From: Shewanella oneidensis MR-1
Lineage (GTDB): Bacteria; Pseudomonadota; Gammaproteobacteria; Enterobacterales; Shewanellaceae
Direction: 5' to 3'
DNA: 64,000 nt
NCBI RefSeq assembly: GCF_000146165.2
Contig: NC_004347.2
Coordinates: 3,100,001 to 3,164,000 of the forward strand
In this document: positions 32,206 through 42,150 of the stretch, in pieces
How positions within the stretch are numbered: the first letter of the stretch is position 1
How the letters are laid out: each line of letters begins with the position of its first letter
Made by a program: the position numbers and the translations under genes
Notes under the pieces: model-generated
Database searches by the model: none
What the model was told of the DNA's origin: nothing
Seen by the model: the letters and a program-made list of their open reading frames with translations, nothing else

Positions 32206-33248
32206 TGAGTGAGACATCAATCCAGCCCCTGCTCGATATTTTATTCCAAGGTAAAGCATTGACCCGTGAGCAAACCGCCAGCCTCTTTAGCGTGCTGATC
32301 CAAGGAGAAATGAATGAGACAGTGATGGCGGGCATGTTAATGGCGCTTAAAATTCGTGGCGAAACCATAGAAGAAATCAGCGGTGCCGCCGACGCCATGC
32401 GTGCAGCCGCTAAACCTTTCCCTTATCCCGAATCAAGCCGCTCCCAAGGGGTTATCGATATTGTCGGTACCGGTGGCGATGGGTTTAATACCATTAATAT
32501 TTCTACCACTGCCGCCTTCGTCGCCGCAGCCGCTGGCGCAAAAGTGGCGAAACACGGTAATCGCTCGGTATCGAGCAAGTCGGGCTCGTCAGATTTACTC
32601 GCCCAATTTGGCATCGATTTAACCATGTCACCTGAACTTGCGAGCCACTGCCTTGAGGCGCTCAATCTCTGTTTTCTGTTCGCACCCCACTACCATGGCG
32701 GTGTAAAGCATGCAGTTCCCGTCAGACAAACACTCAAAACCCGCACATTATTCAATGTGTTAGGACCATTGATTAACCCCGCACGCCCAGAGTTTATGTT
32801 ACTTGGCGTATACAGTGCAGAACTTGTCACTCCTATCGCCCGCGTACTGCAAGCCCTTGGCACTCAAAGAGCCATGGTGGTACATGGTAGCGGTTTAGAT
32901 GAAGTGGCGCTCCATGGCAGCACACAGGTCGCCGAACTTAAAGACGGTGAGATTATTGAATATCAATTAACGCCTGCCGATTTTGGTGTCCCTCAAGCCC
33001 ACATTAGTGAGCTTGAAGGCGGAGAGCCTGCCCACAACGCCCTGATCACCCAACAGATTTTACAAGGACACGGCTGCGATGCCCACACCCACGCGGTTGC
33101 CATCAATGCGGGTTGTGCCTTATATCTATGTGGCTTGTCGGAGTCCGTAAAAATGGGGACCGCCCTTGCGCTCAGCACCATAAAAACCGGTAAAGCCTAT
33201 GAATTACTGCATAAGCTCGCTACAGTCAGTAGCCAATCACAGGAATAA
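32205..33248 (+). CDS. trpD: Anthranilate phosphoribosyltransferase
   Basis: 347 residues, normal length. PRPP-binding VGTGGDGFNTINIST, the KHGNRSVSSKSGSSDLL loop and NPARPEFMLLGVY are family signatures. Joins anthranilate to PRPP, the second step of the pathway. Confidence 0.97.
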   Translation: MSETSIQPLLDILFQGKALTREQTASLFSVLIQGEMNETVMAGMLMALKIRGETIEEISGAADAMRAAAKPFPYPESSRSQGVIDIVGTGGDGFNTINISTTAAFVAAAAGAKVAKHGNRSVSSKSGSSDLLAQFGIDLTMSPELASHCLEALNLCFLFAPHYHGGVKHAVPVRQTLKTRTLFNVLGPLINPARPEFMLLGVYSAELVTPIARVLQALGTQRAMVVHGSGLDEVALHGSTQVAELKDGEIIEYQLTPADFGVPQAHISELEGGEPAHNALITQQILQGHGCDAHTHAVAINAGCALYLCGLSESVKMGTALALSTIKTGKAYELLHKLATVSSQSQE

Positions 33249-33253
33249 GCGCG

Positions 33254-34750
33254 ATGACACAAACTCAATCAGCCACCGCCTTAGGTAAATCACAAGACAA
33301 ACAACAAGATAACCAAGCATCTCAAGATGTGAGGGGCACGATGCAAACCAGTACCACCCAGGCGAATGTCTTAACCCGTATTGTCGACACTAAAGCCGCC
33401 CATATTGCAGCCCTTAAACTGCGTTTTCCTGAGGCAAGCTTAGTCCCCAAAGTCTCTGACCGAAGCCTATTTGCCGCCCTCAAAGCGCCGAAGGCGGGTT
33501 ATATTTTAGAATGCAAAAAAGCCAGCCCCTCCAAAGGGTTAATCCGTAAAGACTTTGATGTCGAAGCCATCGCATCGATTTATACAAAATATGCCGCGGG
33601 GATCTCGGTATTAACCGATGAGCAATTTTTCCAAGGTGATATGGACTATATCCCTAAAGTGCGAGCAAAAGTGAGCCAACCGATTCTGTGTAAAGACTTT
33701 TTTGTTGATGAGTACCAAGTCAAATTGGCTGCCCATCAAGGCGCCGATGCGATTCTGTTAATGCTCTCTGTGCTCGATGATGAGCGATACCAGCAACTTG
33801 CCAGCGAAGCGGCCAAGTATCAACTCGATGTACTGACAGAGATCAGCAATGAAGAAGAACTTAAGCGCGCCATCGCCTTGAATGCACCGATTATTGGCAT
33901 TAATAACCGTAACTTACGAGATTTAAGTACCGATCTTGCCACCACTGAGGCCTTAGCGCCCCATATTGGCAGTGATCGCGTGGTTATCAGCGAATCGGGT
34001 ATTTACACTAACGATCAAGTGCGTCGCTTAAGCCCACTGGTCGATGGCTTCTTGGTAGGTAGCTCAATTATGGCCGAAGAAGATATTGATTTAGCCTGTC
34101 GTAAATTGATCTTCGGTCACAATAAAGTCTGCGGCCTCACTCGCCTTGAGGATATTGAAGCGGCGGCCAATGCGGGCGCCGTTTATGCAGGACTCATTTT
34201 TGCTGAAAAATCACCACGCGCACTCACAAAAGATGCCGCCAAACAGTTAGTCGAGCAATACCGCGCAGCCAAATTGCCCGCCATTGAATTTGTTGGGGTA
34301 TTTGTTAACAACACGCCTAAGCTAATCGCAAGTATTGCCAAAGCATGTGATTTGGCCGCAGTGCAACTGCACGGCAGTGAAACCGAGTTAGAAATTACTG
34401 AGCTGAGCCAATTGTTACAACAAGCAGGACTTAAGACTCACATTTGGAAAGCGGTCAGTGTTGACGCCACCAGCGGCGAACTCGGTGCCATGCCAAAAGG
34501 AGTACAGCGTTATCTGTTTGATAGTAAAAATAATGCAGGGTTTGGTGGCACGGGGCAGCCCTTTAATTGGCACTTACCTCTTGCCCATAAAGCAAAAGCC
34601 TTACTGGCGGGCGGTCTTAATGCAGCTAATGCCGCCAACGCGAATGCCCAAGGATTTTACGGTTTAGATTTTAATTCCGGCCTCGAAACCGCCCCCGGCA
34701 TTAAATCTGCAGAACAGATCCAAACAGCCTTTGCCCAATTAAGGCTCTGA
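33254..34750 (+). CDS. trpCF: Bifunctional IGP synthase / PRA isomerase
   Basis: 498 residues from 33254. The TrpC half has the ILECKKASPSKGLIRKDFD and GINNRNLRDLSTDL motifs; the TrpF half starts near residue 295 with KVCGLTRLEDIEAAANAGAV and ends with GGLNAANAANA and GLDFNSGLE. Two barrels catalyse steps 3 and 4. An internal ATG at 33341 with GAGGGG upstream would give MQTSTTQANVLTRIV, closer to E. coli TrpC, so the first 29 Gln/Asp-rich residues may not be translated. Confidence 0.95.
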   Translation: MTQTQSATALGKSQDKQQDNQASQDVRGTMQTSTTQANVLTRIVDTKAAHIAALKLRFPEASLVPKVSDRSLFAALKAPKAGYILECKKASPSKGLIRKDFDVEAIASIYTKYAAGISVLTDEQFFQGDMDYIPKVRAKVSQPILCKDFFVDEYQVKLAAHQGADAILLMLSVLDDERYQQLASEAAKYQLDVLTEISNEEELKRAIALNAPIIGINNRNLRDLSTDLATTEALAPHIGSDRVVISESGIYTNDQVRRLSPLVDGFLVGSSIMAEEDIDLACRKLIFGHNKVCGLTRLEDIEAAANAGAVYAGLIFAEKSPRALTKDAAKQLVEQYRAAKLPAIEFVGVFVNNTPKLIASIAKACDLAAVQLHGSETELEITELSQLLQQAGLKTHIWKAVSVDATSGELGAMPKGVQRYLFDSKNNAGFGGTGQPFNWHLPLAHKAKALLAGGLNAANAANANAQGFYGLDFNSGLETAPGIKSAEQIQTAFAQLRL

Positions 34751-34869
34751 TCCGACTAAAAGCGCATTTAAGCGATGTTTGGCACCCATTAAGCAGAAAA
34801 GATTGATACATCGATAGCTGTTAATAACCAACGCTAATCGAAATAAATGAATAGGATAAGGAACAAGGT

Positions 34870-36060
34870 ATGTCACAGTTAAAGCTTAACCCTTATTTCG
34901 GCGAATACGGTGGTATGTATGTACCACAGATTTTAGTCCCAGCCCTCAAGCAACTCGAAAGTGCCTTTGTTGAAGCGCAAACCGATGAGTCCTTCCAAGC
35001 CGAGTTTACCGACTTACTGAAAAACTACGCGGGCCGCCCTACTGCGCTCACCTTAACCCGCAATTTAAGCCCCAATCCCATGGTAAAAATCTACCTCAAG
35101 CGGGAAGATTTACTCCACGGCGGCGCACATAAAACCAACCAAGTGCTAGGCCAAGCGTTACTGGCTAAACGTATGGGTAAAAAGGAAATTATTGCCGAAA
35201 CCGGCGCAGGCCAACACGGTGTTGCCACCGCACTTGCCTGTGCACTGCTGGGATTAAAATGCAAAGTGTATATGGGCGCGAAAGACGTTGCCCGCCAATC
35301 ACCCAACGTATTTAGAATGCGGCTGATGGGCGCCGAGGTTATCCCTGTGACCTCTGGTTCTGCCACCTTGAAAGATGCCTGTAACGAGGCGATGCGCGAC
35401 TGGTCTGGCAGTTACGAAAAAGCCCACTATCTGCTCGGCACAGCTGCTGGGCCACATCCGTTTCCGACCATAGTGCGTGAATTCCAACGTATTATTGGTG
35501 AAGAAACCAAAAAACAAATACTTGAGCGCGAAGGTCGCCTGCCCGATGCAGTCATCGCCTGTGTCGGCGGCGGTTCCAATGCTATCGGTATGTTTGCCGA
35601 CTTTATAGATGAAACCAATGTCGAGCTGATTGGGGTCGAGCCTGCGGGTAAAGGTATTGATACCCATATGCATGGCGCGCCGTTAAAGCACGGTAAAACG
35701 GGGATTTTCTTTGGCATGAAAGCCCCACTCATGCAGGACAGCGAGGGCCAAATCGAAGAATCTTACTCGATTTCAGCAGGATTAGACTTCCCCTCGGTCG
35801 GCCCACAGCATGCCCATTTGAACGCCATCGGCCGCGCCCGTTATGAATCGGCCACCGACGATGAAGCCCTCGAAGCCTTCCAATTACTGGCTCGCTGTGA
35901 AGGGATTATTCCGGCACTCGAATCGGCCCACGCCCTCGCCTATGCACTGCGTCTGGCGAAAGAGTGCACCAAAGAAACCATTTTGGTTGTCAACCTCTCA
36001 GGCCGAGGCGATAAGGATATTTTCACTGTGTCAGACATTTTAAATGGTAAAGAGGAATAA
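34870..36060 (+). CDS. trpB: Tryptophan synthase beta subunit
   Basis: 396 residues. PLP lysine K88 in GGAHKTNQ, the [10 protein letters not shown] loop, the [13 protein letters not shown] phosphate-binding loop, and [12 protein letters not shown]. Condenses indole with serine. 119 bp follow trpCF, with AAGGAACAAGG before the ATG. Confidence 0.97.
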   Translation: MSQLKLNPYFGEYGGMYVPQILVPALKQLESAFVEAQTDESFQAEFTDLLKNYAGRPTALTLTRNLSPNPMVKIYLKREDLLHGGAHKTNQVLGQALLAKRMGKKEIIAETGAGQHGVATALACALLGLKCKVYMGAKDVARQSPNVFRMRLMGAEVIPVTSGSATLKDACNEAMRDWSGSYEKAHYLLGTAAGPHPFPTIVREFQRIIGEETKKQILEREGRLPDAVIACVGGGSNAIGMFADFIDETNVELIGVEPAGKGIDTHMHGAPLKHGKTGIFFGMKAPLMQDSEGQIEESYSISAGLDFPSVGPQHAHLNAIGRARYESATDDEALEAFQLLARCEGIIPALESAHALAYALRLAKECTKETILVVNLSGRGDKDIFTVSDILNGKEE

Positions 36061-36065
36061 CTAAG

Positions 36066-36902
36066 ATGAACAGCATTTCAAACCAAACTATCCCTCATCA
36101 AGCCAGCCGTTATCAAGCAGCGTTTAGCCGTTTAAAAGCCGAAGGCCGTGGCGCCTTTGTGCCCTTTGTCACCTTAGGCGATCCAAGCCCTGAGCTGTCA
36201 CTTAAGATTATCGACACCCTAGTGCAAAACGGTGCCGATGCGCTGGAGTTAGGCTTTCCTTTCTCTGATCCGCTCGCCGATGGCCCCGTGATCCAAGGCG
36301 CAAACCTCAGAGCCTTAGCCGCTGGCACAACGCCAACAGCCTGCTTTGAATTGCTGGCCAAGATCCGCGCTAAATACCCTGAACTTCCCATAGGTTTATT
36401 ACTGTATGCGAACCTCGTATTCGCCAATGGGATCGATGCTTTTTATGCTAAAGCGCAGCAAGCGGGCGTGGATTCAGTGTTAATTGCCGATGTGCCAGTT
36501 GAAGAAGCCGCGCCTTTTATTCAAGCTGCCAAAGCCCATGGCATTGCGCCAATTTTTATTGCGCCGCCCAATGCCGACAGCGACACCCTTGCGAAGGTCA
36601 GCCAAAGTGGTGAAGGTTATACTTATTTGCTGTCGCGCGCTGGCGTAACGGGTGCCGACACTAAAGCAGGTACGCCTGTCGAAGAGATATTAGCCAAATT
36701 ACAAGAGTTTAATGCCCCGCCGCCGCTGTTAGGCTTTGGGATTGCAGAGCCTGCCCAGGTGAGCGCCGCCATCAAAGCGGGCGCTGCAGGCGCAATCTCT
36801 GGCTCTGCGGTGGTGAAAATTATCGAAACTCATCAACAGGATGAAGTGAAACTGCTCGCAGCATTAGGCGAATTTACCCGCACAATGAAAGCGGCAACCT
36901 AA
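36066..36902 (+). CDS. trpA: Tryptophan synthase alpha subunit
   Basis: 278 residues. Catalytic E61 in [10 protein letters not shown] and D72 in [16 protein letters not shown]-terminal [13 protein letters not shown]. Cleaves indole-glycerol phosphate to indole, channelled to TrpB. Last gene of the operon, five bases after trpB. Confidence 0.97.
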   Translation: MNSISNQTIPHQASRYQAAFSRLKAEGRGAFVPFVTLGDPSPELSLKIIDTLVQNGADALELGFPFSDPLADGPVIQGANLRALAAGTTPTACFELLAKIRAKYPELPIGLLLYANLVFANGIDAFYAKAQQAGVDSVLIADVPVEEAAPFIQAAKAHGIAPIFIAPPNADSDTLAKVSQSGEGYTYLLSRAGVTGADTKAGTPVEEILAKLQEFNAPPPLLGFGIAEPAQVSAAIKAGAAGAISGSAVVKIIETHQQDEVKLLAALGEFTRTMKAAT

Positions 36903-36945
36903 TCGATAACAACAACTTAGTCGATAACAACAACTTGTTTACCCC

Positions 36946-36978
36946 ATGAGCACTGGCCTCTTAAGCGCCAGTGCTCAT
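36946..36978. terminator. Terminator between trpA and esterase gene
   Basis: A perfect 12-bp stem ATGAGCACTGGC / GCCAGTGCTCAT with a 9-nt loop between the convergent genes, followed by GTTTATAAAA; likely works both ways. A 17-18-bp direct repeat (TCGATAACAACAACTT twice) precedes it. Confidence 0.8.
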
Positions 36979-36992
36979 GTTTATAAAACAGC

Positions 36993-38027
36993 TTAATCCT
37001 TGGCAAAGTGTTGGCGTAACCCCTCAAGCATTTGCTTGCGCTCGGTTAGCTGTTGTCTATCGCTATATTGGATCAGTTGCTCGAGATATTGCTGAGACGG
37101 GGTGACTTTATGCCCAAAACGTTCTGACAATACTCCATATTGGTCGATAACTTGCTGTTTACTGAAGCTGTCAGAATAAATATCAATGGCAAAGTCTTTG
37201 AACAGATGACGGATCCCATCGTACAAGCCAATGTGACTCACGCTCTGATGCGTCTCCTCGGGATAATACTTGGCCATAAAACCCAGTCCTTTTGGGGCAA
37301 GCTTTGTTAGCTTATCGGCGAATGCCAAATTTAAATCCTTATGGTAAGAAGACACGCCAAATCCCGGTGACAAGGGATTATTCGCTATCGCCATAAAGAG
37401 TTGCTTCTGCTTAAAATCCCCTTTTACAACCCGCTCTTCCAATAACGTCAAATAATGGGGACTATCGAACCACAGGCTAGTATCGAGGGCGAGATAGGCT
37501 GAAAAAAGCGGCCTGTCGGTACGTAGGGCTTCCATCGCCACTAAACCACCAAAGGAGTGACCAACTAACACATTGATCCCATTCGTGCGCAGCTGACTCT
37601 CAATACTAGGCGCTAATTCCTTCTCAATAAAGTCTAAAAAACGCCCCGCGCCACCCGTATGCTGATATTGAGGATTGCCTTTGTTGCCGCTCGGTAGCAC
37701 CAGAGTATGGGTCGGCGTGTAATCCCGCATCCGATTGGTATTATGGATCCCAACGATAATCACCTTGGGAATTTGTGGCATGGTGCCTTGGCTTAAAAAC
37801 TGTAGCAAGCTAGCCATATGGTCAAATTGATCTTCACCATCAAGGAGATACACAACAGGATACGCCTCAAGCGATTGTGCATATCCCTCAGGAAGCGCAA
37901 TCACATACTCCCGAGTCTCCTTAAGCAGCCTAGACTCCAATCGCTTGCTTTGATATTCCACTGCCGTGATTGAAGTCGATGTCATACTTGCCAAAAATAA
38001 AACAAATAAGGATAAAAAGTGCTGCAC
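36993..38027 (-). CDS. Secreted esterase-D-like hydrolase
   Basis: About 344 residues from GTG at 38027, which has AGGAAG upstream; a TTG at 38051 is also open. A signal peptide (HFLSLFVLFLASMTSTSITA) precedes an alpha/beta-hydrolase of the putative esterase (PF00756-type) family: YPVVYLLDGEDQF and the nucleophile elbow GHSFGG. Relatives include siderophore esterases and S-formylglutathione hydrolases. It is near the siderophore operon but 2 kb away and opposite, so any link is conjecture. Confidence 0.8.
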   Translation of the reverse strand: MQHFLSLFVLFLASMTSTSITAVEYQSKRLESRLLKETREYVIALPEGYAQSLEAYPVVYLLDGEDQFDHMASLLQFLSQGTMPQIPKVIIVGIHNTNRMRDYTPTHTLVLPSGNKGNPQYQHTGGAGRFLDFIEKELAPSIESQLRTNGINVLVGHSFGGLVAMEALRTDRPLFSAYLALDTSLWFDSPHYLTLLEERVVKGDFKQKQLFMAIANNPLSPGFGVSSYHKDLNLAFADKLTKLAPKGLGFMAKYYPEETHQSVSHIGLYDGIRHLFKDFAIDIYSDSFSKQQVIDQYGVLSERFGHKVTPSQQYLEQLIQYSDRQQLTERKQMLEGLRQHFAKD

Positions 38028-38539
38028 TGGATATGGCTTCCTATTAGACAAATATCGAGTTCTTAATAACGGCGCATGTTGTGCACAGATAATGTTAAAT
38101 CAGTATGTTACTGTTAGGATTGCGAGTCGCATCTCTACTTCATTCTGCTCAGGGATTTTCACTATATGGCTTTTATGCGCTCTCAAATGACAACTATTGT
38201 CATTTACCAAATATCGGATTTTGATGTTTTGCCGCCCAGTGTGAACAGTCGATTTACAAAATTTACCCATGTTCTTGTGCCACAAAGAAGTACGCATTGA
38301 CGTTTGAAGATTGAATGTTGTTCACTCTGGCAAACTCGAGCACAACATTAACAATGAAGGCAACTCACCTTTCTGCTTAGCCTCACAATGCGGCATAAAA
38401 CCATTGCAGTTTGAAACCTTGACCTTAGTAAAACTGTCAAAGCGGTAGCTTATAATCATGAGCAAGTGTCATATCTAAGGCCGAAAGTGTTACTCTAACA
38501 CTGCAAATATTACGTTTTGTTATGGAAAATGGACTTTTT
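38028..38539 (+). promoter_or_regulatory. Intergenic region before the 142-aa gene
   Basis: 512 bp without a convincing gene; a 65-codon open frame on the minus strand has no family signal. A TATAAT is at 38451 with no good -35. A perfect inverted repeat AGTGTTA-CTC-TAACACT lies at 38486-38502, 37 bp before the ATG, a possible operator or RNA hairpin. Confidence 0.4.
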
Positions 38540-38965
38540 ATGCAGTATCGAATCTATATTCTCGACGTCAGCCCTTGGGGCTGCGGTTTTCAAGGTGAAG
38601 TCGCCGCACAATGTGACAATGGCGCCCCAGTTTGGTTTTACTATCAGGGCAATGATCAACAAGCTAAGCAACGTTTCCCCATTAATCAATGGGTAACGGT
38701 TGAACTATTTGGTCGTTTAGCCAAGGCGAATTTGCAAACTGATATTATTGAACATCGCCAAAGTCTGCAATTTCCCAAACATAATTGTCACTTTGAAGCA
38801 TCAGGACAAATTGTCGAAATCACCCAAACACCCGATGATACGGTTTACTTACTGCGCTCAAGTTTTACCTTGCCCTTTGATAATGAGCTCGGTACTTCAC
38901 CGATTTCTCGCGGTCATTGGGTGAACGTTACCGGGGAGTTATGGGCAACCAATTGGCAAACCTAG
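38540..38965 (+). CDS. Conserved hypothetical protein (141 aa)
   Basis: From MQYRIYILDVSPWGCGFQGE; ATG at 38522 is in frame but lacks a ribosome site. A beta-rich soluble protein with a Trp/Cys N-terminus and a C-terminal VYLLRSSFTLPFDNE. I do not recognise a family. Confidence 0.65.
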   Translation: MQYRIYILDVSPWGCGFQGEVAAQCDNGAPVWFYYQGNDQQAKQRFPINQWVTVELFGRLAKANLQTDIIEHRQSLQFPKHNCHFEASGQIVEITQTPDDTVYLLRSSFTLPFDNELGTSPISRGHWVNVTGELWATNWQT

Positions 38966-39148
38966 GTTATAACACCATTCGAACTCCTTAATTGCCCAAC
39001 GCAAAACGACCGGTATCTGCATAGCTTTTGCCGTGCTTTGCCCCTAAAATGGCGAACGGATTGCGCTTTGGGTTTACATAAATACATGTAAATCTTAAGT
39101 ACTAATCAGCAAGCTCTTTCGCCTAAGTCACACCCTGTTGAGGTTTCC

Positions 39149-39433
39149 ATGTCCAGCTCACACTCTGCATCCAATAATAACAGCCGCACAATTTTTGGTA
39201 CGCCAAAGTTACCCGCAAAATACGCCACAATTGTGATGCCATTTTTTCTTTCTATTTTAATGAGTTGTATCGTTTCTGGGATCAGTACTTTTAACGGTGT
39301 CGGTACATCAGCACAATTTGTTGAGCTCTGGTTGAGCGCATGGTTTATCTCTTGGGTGGTGGCATTCCCGACTCTGCTGATGGTATTGCCCCTAGTGCGT
39401 AAACTAACCGCGGCTTTTGTACAATTACCTTAA
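39149..39433 (+). CDS. DUF2798 membrane protein (94 aa)
   Basis: Two transmembrane segments, about residues 25-47 (YATIVMPFFLSILMSCIVSG) and 60-82 (LWLSAWFISWVVAFPTLLMV), with the LWLSAWFISWVVAFP block typical of DUF2798 proteins. Role unknown. Confidence 0.85.
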   Translation: MSSSHSASNNNSRTIFGTPKLPAKYATIVMPFFLSILMSCIVSGISTFNGVGTSAQFVELWLSAWFISWVVAFPTLLMVLPLVRKLTAAFVQLP

Positions 39434-39465
39434 ACTCAAACAATCTTCCCTTCTTTTGACTCCAC

Positions 39466-39492
39466 AAAAAGCCATTTTTAATATGGCTTTTG
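39466..39492. terminator. Terminator after DUF2798 gene
   Basis: AAAAGCCAT / ATGGCTTTT with a 7-nt loop, A-rich before and T-rich after, so it can act in both directions. Confidence 0.75.
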
Positions 39493-40009
39493 CGTTTGCT
39501 AAGCCACTCTTTTATCGCTGACTCGCAGTGTTCTTTGACTAACTAATTCGGATTTACAGTCGATTTACACTCGGCAGTTATTCACACTTTCGTTGCTCAC
39601 ATCAAAGCCAGCAAAAGCGATTAAGGCAAAAAATCACCAACCGCATAATAACTTAACAACATGTTTTAAATAGATAATATTTATATAAATACTTTTAAAC
39701 ACCTATTAAACCTTCCTTATTCCCAATTTATCAACTCACCGACAAACCGTATTTCAGCTCCTTATTTACCAGTCAAAAGTACGACTCATCCGACAACCTG
39801 CAGATGAGAACGATTTGCATTTATAATTTTTAAGATGCTAATTTATTCGTCGTTGTAGTGAACCTGTAACAGCAAATCAGACGGAAAAATTTCTATTTAG
39901 CAACACAATGGAATGACTTACACGGCAGCTGCAGAGCGATCAACTCTTCTACTCATCCATCAGTCGATGGTGGCAGCAACCGTTTTAGCAGGAATTTAAG
40001 GAGGCGTAA
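39493..40009 (+). promoter_or_regulatory. Upstream region of the siderophore operon
   Basis: About 520 bp, very A+T-rich between 39640 and 39720. Siderophore genes are normally Fur-controlled, and ATAGATAATATTTATATAA near 39670 is a weak Fur-box-like sequence, but I see no clear GATAATGATAATCATTATC match. AAGGAGG at 39998-40004 is a strong ribosome site for the GTG start at 40010. Confidence 0.35.
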
Positions 40010-41506
40010 GTGACTACCCCAAAAAAGGAAATCGATCGTACGATTTACGATCTACTCGGCATTGGCATAGGTCCATTCAATCTAGGACTGGCGGCACTGT
40101 GTGAACCTATTAATGACTTAAGCTGTTTGTTTTTAGATGCAAAAACCGAGTTTGATTGGCACCCTGGTATGCTGATCAACTCCTCTCGATTACAAACACC
40201 TTTTATGTCCGATTTGGTCACTATGGCCGATCCGACAAGTCGTTTTAGTTATCTTAACTTTGCCAAACAAACAAGCAGACTCTATTCCTTTTATATCCGT
40301 GAAAACTTTTTTCTCCCAAGGCATGAATATAACCAATATTGTCAATGGGTTAGTAAGCAGCTCAGCAATCTTAACTTTGGTGTTAAAGTCACTCAGGTGA
40401 ATTACAACGCCGGCGAAGGGATTTACGCTGTCACCGCTATTGATAGACGCAGTGGTAAACCCCTGACCTATCTATGCCGCAAATTGGTATTAGGAACAGG
40501 CACAACGCCCTATCTACCCGATAATTGCCCCATTCAAGACCCTCGGGTCATGCATAGCGCCAGCTATATGCAGCAAAAAACTTACCTGCAGAGCCAAAGT
40601 GCCATCACAGTGATCGGCAGTGGTCAAAGTGCAGCGGAAATCTTTTACGACCTTCTACAGGATATTGATATTTATGGTTATCAACTAAATTGGATGACCC
40701 GTTCGCCGCGCTTTTATCCACTGGAATACACTAAACTGACCCTAGAGATGACCTCGCCAGATTATGTGGATTATTTCCACGAATTGTCGTCGGAAAAACG
40801 CCATCGCTTAATCACGGAGCAAAAGTCCCTCTACAAGGGGATCAATGCCGAATTAATCAACGATATTTATGATCTTCTGTACCAAAAGCGCCTAATCAGT
40901 AACATCCAATGCCAACTACTGACCAATGTCGCTCTGACCGCAATCGACACCTCGGGCGACAAACTCAAGCTGCAATTTAAGCACCTTGAGCAGGACTATG
41001 CCCTAGATCAACTCACGAGTGCAGTGGTCCTAGGCACTGGTTATCAGTACCATTTACCCGATTTTATTCAAGGAATTAAGTCACAAATCGAATTCGACGA
41101 TCATGGCCAACTCGCCATTCAGCGTGACTATGGTATCGATGTCAGAGGCGATATTTTTATTCAAAATGCAGGGCTGCATACCCACGGCATTAGCTCGCCA
41201 GATCTAGGAATGGGCTGCTATCGCAACGCGACGATTCTGCAAGCGGTTTTGGGTTACGCGCCCTATCCGATTGAAACACGAATCGCCTTCCAAACCTTCG
41301 CCCCCTGCAATATCGCCGACGCGAAAAGGCAACCGCTTGAGAGCAACACTCACTCAGCGGTTACGCCTTCTAAGACTCGTCAGGGGTTAAATCCATCAGC
41401 AAAGTCCGTGCAACAACCCAGTATTGAGCCACAAACAGCACTACGGATAGCTCCCACTGGCGGCAATGTATCGGCCTTAATGGCCCCAAATAAGGAGGCT
41501 CAATAA
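40010..41506 (+). CDS. pubA: Putrescine/ornithine N-monooxygenase of siderophore synthesis
   Basis: 498 residues, GTG start with a perfect AAGGAGG. FAD motif GIGIGPFNLGLAAL (near 17), NADPH motif VIGSGQSAAEIFYD and C-terminal LGTGYQYHLPDF mark the flavin N-hydroxylase family (AlcA/IucD-like). It hydroxylates the diamine in the first step to N-hydroxy-N-succinyl-putrescine. The last ~65 residues are a low-complexity Ser/Thr/Gln/Pro tail beyond the usual end. Start of the pub operon. Confidence 0.93.
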   Translation: MTTPKKEIDRTIYDLLGIGIGPFNLGLAALCEPINDLSCLFLDAKTEFDWHPGMLINSSRLQTPFMSDLVTMADPTSRFSYLNFAKQTSRLYSFYIRENFFLPRHEYNQYCQWVSKQLSNLNFGVKVTQVNYNAGEGIYAVTAIDRRSGKPLTYLCRKLVLGTGTTPYLPDNCPIQDPRVMHSASYMQQKTYLQSQSAITVIGSGQSAAEIFYDLLQDIDIYGYQLNWMTRSPRFYPLEYTKLTLEMTSPDYVDYFHELSSEKRHRLITEQKSLYKGINAELINDIYDLLYQKRLISNIQCQLLTNVALTAIDTSGDKLKLQFKHLEQDYALDQLTSAVVLGTGYQYHLPDFIQGIKSQIEFDDHGQLAIQRDYGIDVRGDIFIQNAGLHTHGISSPDLGMGCYRNATILQAVLGYAPYPIETRIAFQTFAPCNIADAKRQPLESNTHSAVTPSKTRQGLNPSAKSVQQPSIEPQTALRIAPTGGNVSALMAPNKEAQ

Positions 41507-42126
41507 TGGCTAGCCAATGGAGCAGACGTTGTGCAGATTCACTCTCAAAACACATTGTAATCAATGAGTTTGTATTTAAACCCCTAAACCTTGAGCAAGA
41601 CATTCCTATGCTGCAGTCATGGTTAAACCAAAACTATGCCAAGTTTTGGGGCATGCAGGGGATGACGCAAGCAACCATCACAGCCGCTATGGCGCCCTCT
41701 GAACACAAACTGGCGCTGATTGGGGAATGGCAGGCAAAACCATTGTTTATGGTGGAACTCTACGATCCAGCCCATGACGAAATTGGCCAGCATTATCAGG
41801 TTAAGCCGCTCGATTGCGGTATGCATTTAATCCTTGCGCCGATTGAAGGCAAACCCGTTCATGGCTTATCCCGCAAAGTGATGGCGGCTATAGCCCAACT
41901 TATCCTTGAAACCCTCGCGTTTACGCGACTGGTGGTCGAACCGGATCAGCAAAATCACAAAATTCACCGCTTAAATTGCCAGATTGGGATCCGTTATCAA
42001 AAAGCCATCCAACTCAGTACCAAAGCTGCGTTTTTAGGTTTTTGCAGTGCCCAAAACCGCCAGACGGCAACTCAAGCGGCCCCCAATTGCCGAGTAAAAA
42101 TCGCCCTGTTACCCAGTCACTTTTAA
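41506..42126 (+). CDS. pubB: Siderophore acyltransferase (GNAT/IucB type)
   Basis: 206 residues. The IucB/AlcB-type N-acyltransferase domain has LQSWLNQNYAKFWGMQG near the start and RLVVEPDQQNHKIHRLN, QIGIRYQKAIQL near the end. It adds the succinyl group to the hydroxylated diamine. One-base overlap with pubA (TAATG). Confidence 0.92.
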   Translation: MASQWSRRCADSLSKHIVINEFVFKPLNLEQDIPMLQSWLNQNYAKFWGMQGMTQATITAAMAPSEHKLALIGEWQAKPLFMVELYDPAHDEIGQHYQVKPLDCGMHLILAPIEGKPVHGLSRKVMAAIAQLILETLAFTRLVVEPDQQNHKIHRLNCQIGIRYQKAIQLSTKAAFLGFCSAQNRQTATQAAPNCRVKIALLPSHF

Positions 42127-42150
42127 CCTAATCACTTTGTAGGTGAGCCG

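Noticed and set aside
38100..38297. 65-codon frame before the 142-aa gene
   Set aside because: No ribosome site, no family signal and composition unlike coding DNA of the neighbours.
39655..39700. Fur box before pubA
   Set aside because: Only a weak AT-rich resemblance to the 19-bp consensus; mentioned but not called as a site.
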